Assembly (NCBI GenBank): GCA_021790055.1 | Contig: JAJYIL010000057.1 | Coordinates: 1 to 10,726, forward strand | Direction of reading: 5' to 3' | Source: Bacteroidota bacterium | GTDB lineage: Bacteria > Bacteroidota > Ignavibacteria > Ignavibacteriales > Ignavibacteriaceae | DNA: 10,726 bases | Shown: positions 1 through 7,348 of the stretch, in pieces | How the letters are laid out: each line of letters starts with the position of its first letter | How positions within the stretch are numbered: the first letter of the stretch is position 1 | Position numbers and translations under genes: made by a program | The notes under the pieces: model-generated | What the model saw: the letters and a program-made list of their open reading frames with translations, nothing else | Told to the model about the DNA's origin: nothing | The model's database searches: none

Positions 1-1716
1 TATGCCGGTTTACTTCAGATTGTTTTTACAATTCTCATTACGGCTTTAATCTTTTATTTATTCGGCATTCCGTTGAACAAAGCAGTCTTTTACGGAATGC
101 TTATCAGTCTTTCAAGTACAGCCATTGTGCTTAAGCTGCTTCAAGACAGGGGCGAGCTTGAAACACCTTTCGGAAGAATCTCGATTGTAATTTTAATTTT
201 TCAGGACTTAGCGGTTGTTCCGATGCTGATACTTCTTCCGGTCTTAGGCGGCGGGGAAAGCTTTACTTTGACGAGAATAATTCTCCAGTTGATTTATGCT
301 TTAGTTTCTATTGCCATTATTGTCCTGCTGGCAAAATTTTTAATGCCGAAAATTTTATATCACCTTGCAAGATTAAAAATCAGAGAAGCGTTTACAGTCG
401 GAACAATTTTGCTTTTGCTTGGAACAGCATATCTAACTCATCTAATCGGATTGTCATTTGCTATCGGCGCTTTTATTGCAGGTCTTATTTTATCCGAATC
501 GGATTTCAGCCACCAAGTAACGGCAGATATTCTTCCATTGAAGGATGCATTCAACAGTATCTTCTTCGTATCAATCGGCTTGCTGCTTAATTTGAAATTT
601 GTTTACGATTATTTCTTTTTGATGATTGCGCTTACAGCCGGAATAATTATTCTGAAAACTTCTGTCGTTCTTCTCTTAATTAAAGCGATGAAGTATCCAT
701 TCCGCATCGCCATTATTGCCGGTCTAAGTCTTTCTCAGGTTGGTGAATTCTCTTTCGTTCTGTCGCAATCCGGCTTAACATTTAATTTGATTGGCACTGA
801 ATTTTACAATGCATTTCTTGCTTCATCAATTTTTACGATGCTGCTTACACCGCTGTTAATCAAGCTTGCGCCTGTGCTTGGCTACGGCGCCGGCGGAATA
901 AAAGTATCAAAACAAAAACCATTGCCTAAACCGGGAATAGAAAACCATGTTATCATTGTCGGATTCGGATTGAACGGAAGAAATCTTGCCAGAGTCTTGA
1001 AAGAAACCGGAATTGAATATCTTGTTGTTGAAATAAATCCCGAAACAGTAAAGGAAGAAAAATCAAAAGGTGAAAATATAATTTACGGAGACACAACACG
1101 CGAAGAAATTTTGCAGACTGCCGGAGCCGGGAAAGCTTCGGTAATAGTCTTTGCAATCTCTGACCCTTTCGCAACTAAAGTAGCTTTGAAAAATGCAAAG
1201 CGAATCAACCCGGAAATTTATTCTGTGGTAAGAACACGCTACACAAATGAGATTGATGAACTAAAATCGCTTGGCGCCGATGAAGTAATACCGGAAGAAT
1301 TTGAAACGTCGCTTCAAATATTCAGTAAGGTGTTAGAGAAATTACATATTCCTCTAAACATAATTATGAAGCAGGCTTCGCTTTTGAGAGGCGAATCTTA
1401 CAGCATGATGAGAGAGAAGGGCGCAGCGGCTTCTTTGGTAAATCTAAATGAAATATTAGCCGCCGGATTGACTGAAACTTTTTACGTGGATGAAAATAAT
1501 ATCCATGCCGGCAAGACAATGAAAGAGTTAAACCTGCGCGCTGAAACAGGAGTTACGATAATTGCGATAGTGAGGGATGATACTACCATTACAAATCCTG
1601 CCAGCGATGAAAAGATATTGGAGAAAGATACACTCGTTATAACCGGCACACACAAGACGGTAGATGATGCAATAAATTATCTCGGGAGTGATGTAAACAA
1701 ACTCAACAAAAATTGA
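1..1716 (+). CDS. CPA2-family monovalent cation:proton antiporter with C-terminal RCK domains, 5' end outside window
   Basis: Integral inner-membrane antiporter that exchanges K+ or Na+ for H+, of the KefB/KefC/YbaL type. The frame is open from base 1 (571 codons visible), so the true start lies upstream; the TTG at 73 is internal, because family-like membrane sequence precedes it. About the first 285 codons are a run of hydrophobic helices with typical CPA2 segments (LSSTAIVLKLLQD near codon 37, AFIAGLILSESDF, and a FFVSIGLLL segment). From about codon 315 a cytosolic RCK_N (TrkA-N) Rossmann domain begins with VGFGLNGRNLA, a GxGxxG nucleotide-binding loop. A RCK_C (TrkA-C) domain fills about codons 488-565. 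RCK_N plus RCK_C fits a ligand-gated YbaL-like member better than classical KefC. Ion specificity and ligand cannot be read from sequence. No clear terminator follows the stop. Confidence 0.92.
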   Translation, partial: YAGLLQIVFTILITALIFYLFGIPLNKAVFYGMLISLSSTAIVLKLLQDRGELETPFGRISIVILIFQDLAVVPMLILLPVLGGGESFTLTRIILQLIYALVSIAIIVLLAKFLMPKILYHLARLKIREAFTVGTILLLLGTAYLTHLIGLSFAIGAFIAGLILSESDFSHQVTADILPLKDAFNSIFFVSIGLLLNLKFVYDYFFLMIALTAGIIILKTSVVLLLIKAMKYPFRIAIIAGLSLSQVGEFSFVLSQSGLTFNLIGTEFYNAFLASSIFTMLLTPLLIKLAPVLGYGAGGIKVSKQKPLPKPGIENHVIIVGFGLNGRNLARVLKETGIEYLVVEINPETVKEEKSKGENIIYGDTTREEILQTAGAGKASVIVFAISDPFATKVALKNAKRINPEIYSVVRTRYTNEIDELKSLGADEVIPEEFETSLQIFSKVLEKLHIPLNIIMKQASLLRGESYSMMREKGAAASLVNLNEILAAGLTETFYVDENNIHAGKTMKELNLRAETGVTIIAIVRDDTTITNPASDEKILEKDTLVITGTHKTVDDAINYLGSDVNKLNKN

Positions 1717-1743
1717 TTTTAAAAACAATATTTGATAAGTTTG
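1712..1743 (+). promoter_or_regulatory. Candidate promoter for the sdhCAB operon, Bacteroidota-like
   Basis: ATTG at 1712-1715, overlapping the antiporter stop codon, is followed after 20 bases by TAAGTTTG at 1736-1743. This matches the -7 element TAnnTTTG known from Bacteroidota. The spacing equals that of the tRNA promoter in this window. A second TAnnTTTG match, TAGGTTTG at 1771-1778, lacks a good upstream element. Transcription from here would leave a leader of about 150 bases before sdhC, in which I recognise no riboswitch. Confidence 0.3.
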
Positions 1744-1904
1744 ATTCCGGTTTTTAGAGAACACATTATCTAGGTTTGTTTGTTGAAGTTATTCTTTTTA
1801 ATTAACCGCTTAAATGTTCGGAGGGGAAAAGTTCGAATCTGTTAAAGCAGCTTCACATCGGCAGATAATTATCCCATGAAAAAGTTAAACAAAGGAGTAA
1901 ACTA

Positions 1905-2561
1905 ATGGGTTGGTTTTGGAAGTTTACAAATTCATCAATCGGTAAAAAGCTGGTAATGACTGTTACCGGAATTTTGCTAATCATATTTTTAATCATACAT
2001 CTTGCAGGTAATCTTACTTTGTACTGGGGTGCGAAAGCATTTTCAACTTACGCCAGCACGCTTGAGCTAATCATGCCTTTATTAAGAATTATAGAAGTTC
2101 TGCTTGCATTGGTCTTCATCTTCCATATAATTAACGGCATAAGGGTATGGTGGGGGAATAAAAAATCTAAAGGCGTAGAAAATAAGATAAGCGCAAAGTC
2201 GAAAAACAGCAGCATATTTTCCCGCACGATGATTCAGTCTGCTAGTATTATTTTTATTTTCCTGGTAATTCACCTGGATACAATCTGGTACCCGTACAAT
2301 TTGGGCAACGGTGCGGAAAATCTTTACGGTATTGTTACCGGCTTGTTCATGATACCGCTTTATTCATGGTTTTATATTTTTGCGATGGCGCTGCTTGGAT
2401 TCCATTTGAACCATGGCTTTCAGAGCGCATTCCAGACGATGGGGTGGAACCATAAAAAATATTTCCCGCTCATTCAAACGGTGGGAACTATTTATGCGAT
2501 TTTAGTTGCGGCAGGCTTTGCCTCGCTGCCTATTTACTTTTTATATTTCCACGGGAGGTAA
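1905..2561 (+). CDS. sdhC: Succinate dehydrogenase/fumarate reductase cytochrome b subunit (SdhC, di-heme b558 type)
   Basis: Membrane anchor of respiratory complex II. It carries heme b and passes electrons between the SdhB iron-sulfur centres and the quinone pool, probably menaquinone. The 218-residue length and five hydrophobic helices fit the single-subunit class B anchor of Bacteroidota, Bacillus and epsilonproteobacteria, which explains why no sdhD is present. Heme-ligand candidates lie in the expected helices: H32 (IIHLAGN), H74 (FHIINGIRVWW), H123 (VIHLDT) and H167 or H170 (GFHLNHGFQSAFQTMGW). The start is set by AAAGGAG (1891-1897), seven bases before ATG. It is first in sdhC-sdhA-sdhB; its stop codon lies directly after the GGGAGG binding site of sdhA, implying coupled translation. 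The direction of the reaction in the cell cannot be decided from sequence. Confidence 0.95.
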   Translation: MGWFWKFTNSSIGKKLVMTVTGILLIIFLIIHLAGNLTLYWGAKAFSTYASTLELIMPLLRIIEVLLALVFIFHIINGIRVWWGNKKSKGVENKISAKSKNSSIFSRTMIQSASIIFIFLVIHLDTIWYPYNLGNGAENLYGIVTGLFMIPLYSWFYIFAMALLGFHLNHGFQSAFQTMGWNHKKYFPLIQTVGTIYAILVAAGFASLPIYFLYFHGR

Positions 2562-2564
2562 CAA

Positions 2565-4502
2565 ATGGGCAATATAAATTCAACCTCTAAAGATTTTAAA
2601 CTTGATTCCAAAGTTCCGGAAGGACCAATTGAAACCAAATGGACAAATCATAAATTTAATTTGAAGTTAGTCAATCCTTCCAACAAAAGGAAATACGACA
2701 TCATTGTTGTTGGTACTGGCTTAGCAGGCGCTTCAGCAGCGGCTACGCTTGGCGAGCTTGGATACAACGTGAAAGCTTTTTCATTCCACGACAGCCCGCG
2801 CCGCGCACACAGCATTGCTGCTCAAGGCGGAATCAACGCATCAAAAAATTATCAGAATGACGGCGACTCGACCTTCAGATTATTTTATGATACAGTTAAG
2901 GGCGGCGACTTCCGCTCGCGCGAAGCAAACGTTTACCGTCTTGCCGAAGTAAGCGGAAACATAATCGACCAGTGTGTTGGTCAAGGAGTTCCGTTTGCTC
3001 GCGAGTACGGCGGTCTGCTCGATAACCGCTCTTTCGGCGGCGCACAGGTTTCCAGAACTTTTTACGCCAGAGGACAAACGGGTCAGCAGTTACTGCTTGG
3101 TGCTTACAGCGCATTAAGCAGACAAATAAACAGCGGCAAAGTTCAGATGCTTAACCGCAGAGAAATGCTGGACCTGGTTGTTGTTGACGGAGCCGCACGC
3201 GGTATTGTTGTAAGAAATCTTCTTACAGGTGCGATTGAAAAATATTCTGCTCATGCAGTCGTTCTTGCAACCGGCGGATACGCCAACGTATTTTTCCTTT
3301 CTACAAATGCGATGAACAGCAACACAACTGCAATCTGGCGTGCTCATAAGAAAGGTGCATTTTTCGCTAATCCGTGCTACACTCAAATACATCCTACTTG
3401 TCTTCCGCTTCACGGCGACAGCCAATCAAAATTAACTTTGATGAGTGAAAGTATTAGAAACGACGGAAGAGTTTGGGTTCCTAAGAAGAAAGGCGATAAC
3501 CGCGCGCCAAATCAAATTCCTGAAGATGAAAGAGATTATTATCTTGAAAGAAAATATCCTTCATATGGAAATCTTGCACCACGTGATATTTCTTCGCGAA
3601 GTGCAAAAGAAGTTTGCGATGAAGGAAGAGGAGTAAACGGCGGCGAAGCTGTTTATTTAGATTGTTCGGATGCAATAAAAAGGTTAGGCAAAAAAGCTAT
3701 CGAAGAAAGATATGGAAACTTATTCGATATGTATCAAAACATCACCGGTGAAAATCCTTATGAAGTTCCGATGAAGATTTATCCTGCACCTCATTATATA
3801 ATGGGCGGCTTGTGGGTAGATTATAATCTGATGAGTACGGTGCCGGGTTTATTTGTTCTTGGCGAAGCGAACTTCTCAGACCACGGTGCGAACAGGCTTG
3901 GCGCAAGCGCCCTGATGCAAGGTTTGGCTGACGGATACTTCGTTATACCATACACGATTGGAGATTATCTCGCAACCCGTAAGTTCGCATCTGTTTCAAC
4001 AGAACAGGATGAGTTCAAGAAATCCGAAAAAGAAATTAAAGACTTTGTCGGCAAACTTCTTTCAATTAAAGGAAAGACTACCGTTGATGAAATCCATAAG
4101 AAGCTTGGCAAGCTGTTATGGAACAAAGTCGGTATGGCGAGAAATGAAAAAGGATTGAAAGAAGTTATTGGTGAAATAAAAGCACTTCGTGAAGAGTTCT
4201 GGAAGGACGTTAATGTAGTCGGTAAGTCTGATGATTTGAACCAGACGTTAGAGCGTGCAGGACGCGTTGCAGATTATCTTGAGCTTAGCGAACTTATGGC
4301 AGTTGATGCTCTTGACAGGAACGAATCCTGCGGCTGCCACTTCCGTGAGGAATACCAGACGGAGGAAGGCGAAGCAAAGCGCGACGACGAGCATTACCGC
4401 TACGTTGCCGCCTGGGAATTTGAAGATGTCGGTAAATGGAATCTTCACAAAGAAGAACTTGAATTTGAATTTTTACATTTAGCTCAGAGGAGTTATAAAT
4501 AA
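2565..4502 (+). CDS. sdhA: Succinate dehydrogenase/fumarate reductase flavoprotein subunit (SdhA)
   Basis: Catalytic subunit of complex II, interconverting succinate and fumarate on the cytoplasmic face with covalently bound FAD. The 645 residues match the class B (Bacillus/Bacteroidota) SdhA. The dinucleotide loop is VVGTGLAGASAA (residues about 48-59), and H82 in RRAHSIAAQGG is the expected covalent FAD attachment site. Active-site residues are visible: H276-P-T, R340 in LAPRD (the proton-shuttle arginine position), H410 in PAPHYIMGG and R444 in GANRLGAS. A C-terminal helical and capping region follows from about residue 480, with CGCHFREE near 600. All key residues are present, so the enzyme should be active. 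The start follows the GGGAGG site at the sdhC end, and the stop overlaps the sdhB start by one base (TAATG). Confidence 0.97.
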   Translation: MGNINSTSKDFKLDSKVPEGPIETKWTNHKFNLKLVNPSNKRKYDIIVVGTGLAGASAAATLGELGYNVKAFSFHDSPRRAHSIAAQGGINASKNYQNDGDSTFRLFYDTVKGGDFRSREANVYRLAEVSGNIIDQCVGQGVPFAREYGGLLDNRSFGGAQVSRTFYARGQTGQQLLLGAYSALSRQINSGKVQMLNRREMLDLVVVDGAARGIVVRNLLTGAIEKYSAHAVVLATGGYANVFFLSTNAMNSNTTAIWRAHKKGAFFANPCYTQIHPTCLPLHGDSQSKLTLMSESIRNDGRVWVPKKKGDNRAPNQIPEDERDYYLERKYPSYGNLAPRDISSRSAKEVCDEGRGVNGGEAVYLDCSDAIKRLGKKAIEERYGNLFDMYQNITGENPYEVPMKIYPAPHYIMGGLWVDYNLMSTVPGLFVLGEANFSDHGANRLGASALMQGLADGYFVIPYTIGDYLATRKFASVSTEQDEFKKSEKEIKDFVGKLLSIKGKTTVDEIHKKLGKLLWNKVGMARNEKGLKEVIGEIKALREEFWKDVNVVGKSDDLNQTLERAGRVADYLELSELMAVDALDRNESCGCHFREEYQTEEGEAKRDDEHYRYVAAWEFEDVGKWNLHKEELEFEFLHLAQRSYK

Positions 4503-5272
4503 TGAGTGAAAAGAAAATAAATCTGAAATTAAAAATCTGGCGTCAGTCAGCACCAAACACAGTAGGCTCATTTGTTGATTATAGTGTTTCCGTTTCACCG
4601 GAAGCTTCTTTCCTTGAGATGCTTGATGAGTTGAACAACAATCTTGAAAAGAATAATCAAGATCCGATTGTTTTTGAAAGCGACTGCCGCGAGGGCATCT
4701 GCGGCACATGCGGATTGGTAATCAACGGCGAGCCTCACGGACCTCTGCCAAAGATTGCTACCTGCCAGCTCCACATGCGCAACTTTAAAGACGGACAAAC
4801 AATCTGGGTTGAGCCTTTCCGCGCAAAAGCCTTCCCGGTTATTAAAGACCTCGCAGTCGACCGTTCGGCATTCGATAAAGTTATTCAGGCTGGCGGGTAC
4901 ATTTCGGTGAACACCGGCGGAGTACCTGATGCAAACTCAATTCCTATCTCAAAGGACATTGCATCCGAAGCTTTTGATTCCGCTGCTTGCATAGGATGCG
5001 GTGCGTGCGTTGCAGCCTGCAAAAACGGTTCCGCAATGCTATTTGTCGGAGCTAAGGTAACCCAGTTTTCATTGCTTCCTCAAGGTCAGCCTGAAAGGCA
5101 AAGCAGGGTAGAAGCAATGGTAGCAAAGATGGATGAGCTCGGTTTTGGAAGCTGCTCGAATACTTATGCTTGCGAAGCGGAATGCCCGAAAGGAATTTCC
5201 GTAAAGAATATTGCCAAGCTGAACCGCGAGTACCGGCTGGCTAAGATAAAATCGAAAAACGTTGAAGCATGA
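4502..5272 (+). CDS. sdhB: Succinate dehydrogenase/fumarate reductase iron-sulfur subunit (SdhB)
   Basis: Electron-transfer subunit of complex II, linking the FAD of SdhA to the hemes and quinone site of SdhC. It has 256 residues. The N-terminal ferredoxin domain has the [2Fe-2S] ligands C62, C67, C70 (CREGICGTC) and C88. The C-terminal domain has CIGCGACVAAC (C163, C166, C169, C173) and a second cluster C218, C224, C228 ending in CPKG. By family alignment C163, C166, C169 and C228 bind [4Fe-4S], while C173, C218 and C224 bind [3Fe-4S]. The start overlaps the sdhA stop by one base, with AGAGGAG just upstream inside the sdhA end, so translation is coupled. It is the last gene of the operon, followed by an inverted repeat element and a terminator. 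Confidence 0.97.
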   Translation: MSEKKINLKLKIWRQSAPNTVGSFVDYSVSVSPEASFLEMLDELNNNLEKNNQDPIVFESDCREGICGTCGLVINGEPHGPLPKIATCQLHMRNFKDGQTIWVEPFRAKAFPVIKDLAVDRSAFDKVIQAGGYISVNTGGVPDANSIPISKDIASEAFDSAACIGCGACVAACKNGSAMLFVGAKVTQFSLLPQGQPERQSRVEAMVAKMDELGFGSCSNTYACEAECPKGISVKNIAKLNREYRLAKIKSKNVEA

Positions 5273-5292
5273 CTGAATATTTTCGCGCTGCT

Positions 5293-5366
5293 TTGAATAT
5301 TGGAGTTTTGGAGTAATGGAATATTGGAGTAAAAATATTCCATTACTCCATTATTCCAACGCTCCA
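5293..5366. repeat. Inverted tandem array of an 8-base word (TGGARTAW)
   Basis: Five consecutive degenerate octamers run from 5293 to 5332: TTGAATAT, TGGAGTTT, TGGAGTAA, TGGAATAT, TGGAGTAA. After two A residues, four inverted octamers run from 5335 to 5366: ATATTCCA, TTACTCCA, TTATTCCA, ACGCTCCA. The best stem pairs 5309-5325 with 5334-5350, 17 perfect base pairs. It begins 20 bases after the sdhB stop and precedes the poly-T terminator. It is not coding and has no insertion-sequence features. Function is unknown; a structured mRNA 3' end or a miniature repeat element are both possible. Confidence 0.8.
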
Positions 5367-5395
5367 ACTTAATAATATAGTTTATCTTTATTTTG

Positions 5396-5447
5396 AATCC
5401 CGATTTACAAACCATCTTTTGATGGGCATGTTAACCGGGATTTTTTT
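5396..5447 (+). terminator. Branched intrinsic terminator after sdhCAB
   Basis: An outer stem pairs 5396-5405 (AATCCCGATT) with 5433-5442 (AACCGGGATT), one mismatch. It encloses an inner hairpin CCATC-TTTT-GATGG (5412-5425). A run of seven T residues (5441-5447) follows. Position after the last sdh gene supports operon termination. Confidence 0.7.
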
Positions 5448-5541
5448 ATTTTAACAACCGGCGATGAGAATTTTAGGAATATGGTTATTCGATTCATCAT
5501 TAAATTTTGTACAAAGATAAAAAGAAATCTCCTGACCGGGC

Positions 5542-5597
5542 GCATAGAGCAGAGTGCAAAGAGGAGTTATGCCCTTTGCTCTATGCGCTTTGAGAAG
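5542..5597. repeat. Inverted tandem array of a 7-base word (GCATAGA-like)
   Basis: Four forward heptamers lie at 5542-5569: GCATAGA, GCAGAGT, GCAAAGA, GGAGTTA. Inverted ones follow at 5570-5597: TGCCCTT, TGCTCTA, TGCGCTT and a decayed TGAGAAG. The best stem is 12 perfect pairs, 5540-5551 with 5577-5588. A second register pairs GCAAAG (5556-5561) with CTTTGC (5574-5579), the slippage expected of a tandem array. There is no T tract, so it does not look like an ordinary terminator. Confidence 0.7.
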
Positions 5598-5632
5598 CTT
5601 TTCCAGATGCAATCGAAGCCTTTCCGGTTTGG

Positions 5633-5640
5633 TACATTTG
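5633..5640 (+). promoter_or_regulatory. Possible -7 promoter element for the acidic protein-obg pair
   Basis: TACATTTG matches TAnnTTTG and would give a leader of roughly 38 bases. No TTTG or TTG lies about 20 bases upstream, so support is weak; an eight-base match with two free positions can arise by chance. Confidence 0.2.
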
Positions 5641-5684
5641 CTAATGTTATTCCGTAAGCCGAATATTCAGTTAGGATGGAAGAT

Positions 5685-7337
5685 ATGTTTGAAAAAGAAA
5701 TAAAGTTTATAGTCGACTACAATCTGAACAAGATAAAGAGCCTGGGCTCATATATCAGCTTTGAGAAGATAGCAGGAAGCGGAGTACATCCGGCAATAGT
5801 TCAATATATTTCAGCGGAGCTTGACTACCTAATTGCAGAGGATAGGAAAAAGCTTTTGCAGCAATCCCTCTTTGATTACACCGGTACGGAGATTGCGAAG
5901 CACTTTAATTTAATCTCCCAGGAAATAAAGAAGAATAAAAAGATAGCTTATGAAGACCTGAAGAAGCTGGTTATCCAGGCAGTATCCTTCAATATAAATT
6001 TTTTAGTACGACCAAGATGGTCTTTGTCCAAACTCGTATTTAACGAAACGGGCAATAAGTCAACAAACGAAATCAAATTAACTCTGAATTACGTCTTTTA
6101 TTACGACTATCTTAAAAATATTTTTCTATCCTACTTAATGAAGAGAAGCCTGGATGCCCTAAGCTTGACGGAGTTTGAACTGATTCTTAATAAAATAGAT
6201 AATGAAATAATGTCGGATGGTCGTCAGAAGATGGTTGATTACTCATTATATGAGATGGCAGAGTTTTTTAATCCCGAGAGCCGTCAATCTGAGTCCGGAG
6301 GCAAAGGTAAAAGCTTACTTCCATTAAGCGGCGTTGAGATGTTCCTTAAAGAAAAAAACTTGATGGAATTTCTTTTCAGGCTAAAGAAAGCTTTCCCTGA
6401 TACATCAAAGCTAAAATCTGAAGTTGAAGATATAAGGAAAGCAATTTATGCGGATATCCCGGTAGATATACAACCGGTTCAAAATGAAGATGAAGCGGAA
6501 GTTCGCGAAGCTAATAGCGAAACAAAGGTTGATACCGGGAAAGAGCAAAAGCCGACGGAACAAAAATTAAATTTAGAAGAAGCGGCAGAAAAAGGAAAAT
6601 CAATCCGATCAGAAAAGCATCCGGATATTCAGCTCGATGAAACGAAGGTTGAAGTGAAACCAACAAAGGCTATTGACAGCAAAACGGGTGAGGAGGAATT
6701 TAATTTTGATGTTTCATTAGATGAAGAGCTTTTGTCTTTATATAATGAGGAGTCCGATACTGCTGAAGAAAAAGACGCCCAAACGGGAAATGAACTTGAT
6801 AAAGTAAAACCCGGTTTAACTAAAGAGAATGAGCTCGATTCTCTTTACAATTTTGAAGAGGAAACAAATCAACTACTGAAGGATTTTGATGAGGCTGCAC
6901 ATGATGATATCCTCGGGAAAGAAAGTGAAAAAGACGAGCCGACGGAATTGGATGAAGAAACTGATGTACACGAAGATAGAACTTTACTTGTAGATGATTT
7001 CATGAAAAAGGATGAAAATGCTGAAGAGACAATTGAAGAGGATGAGCAGATACACAACGAAGAAAATCAAGAAGAAATTCTTTATGAAGAAAAGTCGCCG
7101 GAGAAATATCTGTTCGATTTTATAAGCGATAAGGATATCCGTAAAATTATCTCCGCGGTTTTTAATAACGACCGGGATGATTTCCTGAGCACGGTAGATA
7201 AAATAGGCGAATGCAAAAACTACGAAGAAGCGACAGAAATTTTAAAAGGTGTTTTTCTAACATACAGGATTAATCCTTATTCAAAAGAGGCTGTTGCTTT
7301 AACAAATTCAGTGGCAAACTTTTTCAATCAAGTATGA
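5685..7337 (+). CDS. Large acidic protein of unknown function, upstream of obg
   Basis: I do not recognise a named family. There is no signal peptide or membrane segment, so it is probably cytosolic. Three parts are visible (numbered from the ATG at 5676). Residues 1-260 look helical and folded, mixed in charge, with aromatic stretches such as FYYDYLKNIFLSYL. Residues about 265-475 are a very acidic, Glu/Asp-rich, probably disordered linker containing two copies of an L-x-SLYN-x-E-E motif (near 352 and 387). Residues about 476-553 form a compact-looking C-terminal domain starting EKYLFDFISDKDIRKI. I place the start at 5685 because AGGA (5673-5676) is eight bases before it; the ATG at 5676 overlaps that site and has no other. 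The stop is 11 bases before obg, so the two are probably one transcript. A role in ribosome assembly or regulation is only a guess from that linkage. Confidence 0.8.
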   Translation: MFEKEIKFIVDYNLNKIKSLGSYISFEKIAGSGVHPAIVQYISAELDYLIAEDRKKLLQQSLFDYTGTEIAKHFNLISQEIKKNKKIAYEDLKKLVIQAVSFNINFLVRPRWSLSKLVFNETGNKSTNEIKLTLNYVFYYDYLKNIFLSYLMKRSLDALSLTEFELILNKIDNEIMSDGRQKMVDYSLYEMAEFFNPESRQSESGGKGKSLLPLSGVEMFLKEKNLMEFLFRLKKAFPDTSKLKSEVEDIRKAIYADIPVDIQPVQNEDEAEVREANSETKVDTGKEQKPTEQKLNLEEAAEKGKSIRSEKHPDIQLDETKVEVKPTKAIDSKTGEEEFNFDVSLDEELLSLYNEESDTAEEKDAQTGNELDKVKPGLTKENELDSLYNFEEETNQLLKDFDEAAHDDILGKESEKDEPTELDEETDVHEDRTLLVDDFMKKDENAEETIEEDEQIHNEENQEEILYEEKSPEKYLFDFISDKDIRKIISAVFNNDRDDFLSTVDKIGECKNYEEATEILKGVFLTYRINPYSKEAVALTNSVANFFNQV

Positions 7338-7348
7338 GAATTTGAAAT

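Larger units (their letters stand above)
5448..5684. other. Non-coding gap before the acidic-protein gene
   Basis: This is the second part of the 412-base gap between sdhB and the next gene. I find no open frame with a ribosome binding site. It contains the second inverted heptamer array (5542-5597) and a possible -7 promoter element TACATTTG at 5633-5640, about 45 bases before the next start and without a matching upstream TTTG. Nothing else is recognisable. Confidence 0.5.

Noticed and set aside
73..75. TTG as start of the antiporter gene
   Set aside because: The frame is open to base 1 and the 24 codons before it read as family-like hydrophobic sequence, so the gene simply begins outside the window.
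1717..1904. Riboswitch or small gene in the sdhC leader
   Set aside because: No known riboswitch core and no open frame with a binding site other than sdhC itself; GTTCGAATC near 1831 resembles a T loop but no tRNA can be folded around it.
3114..3425. A 103-codon open frame antisense to sdhA
   Set aside because: Shadow of the strongly conserved sdhA coding sequence; no binding site and no recognisable protein.
5293..5447. Insertion sequence or transposon remnant
   Set aside because: No transposase frame, no defined terminal repeats with target duplication, and the inverted repeats are built of short periodic units.
5293..5597. CRISPR array
   Set aside because: Repeat units are 7-8 bases, degenerate, and contiguous without spacers, then inverted; no cas genes are present.
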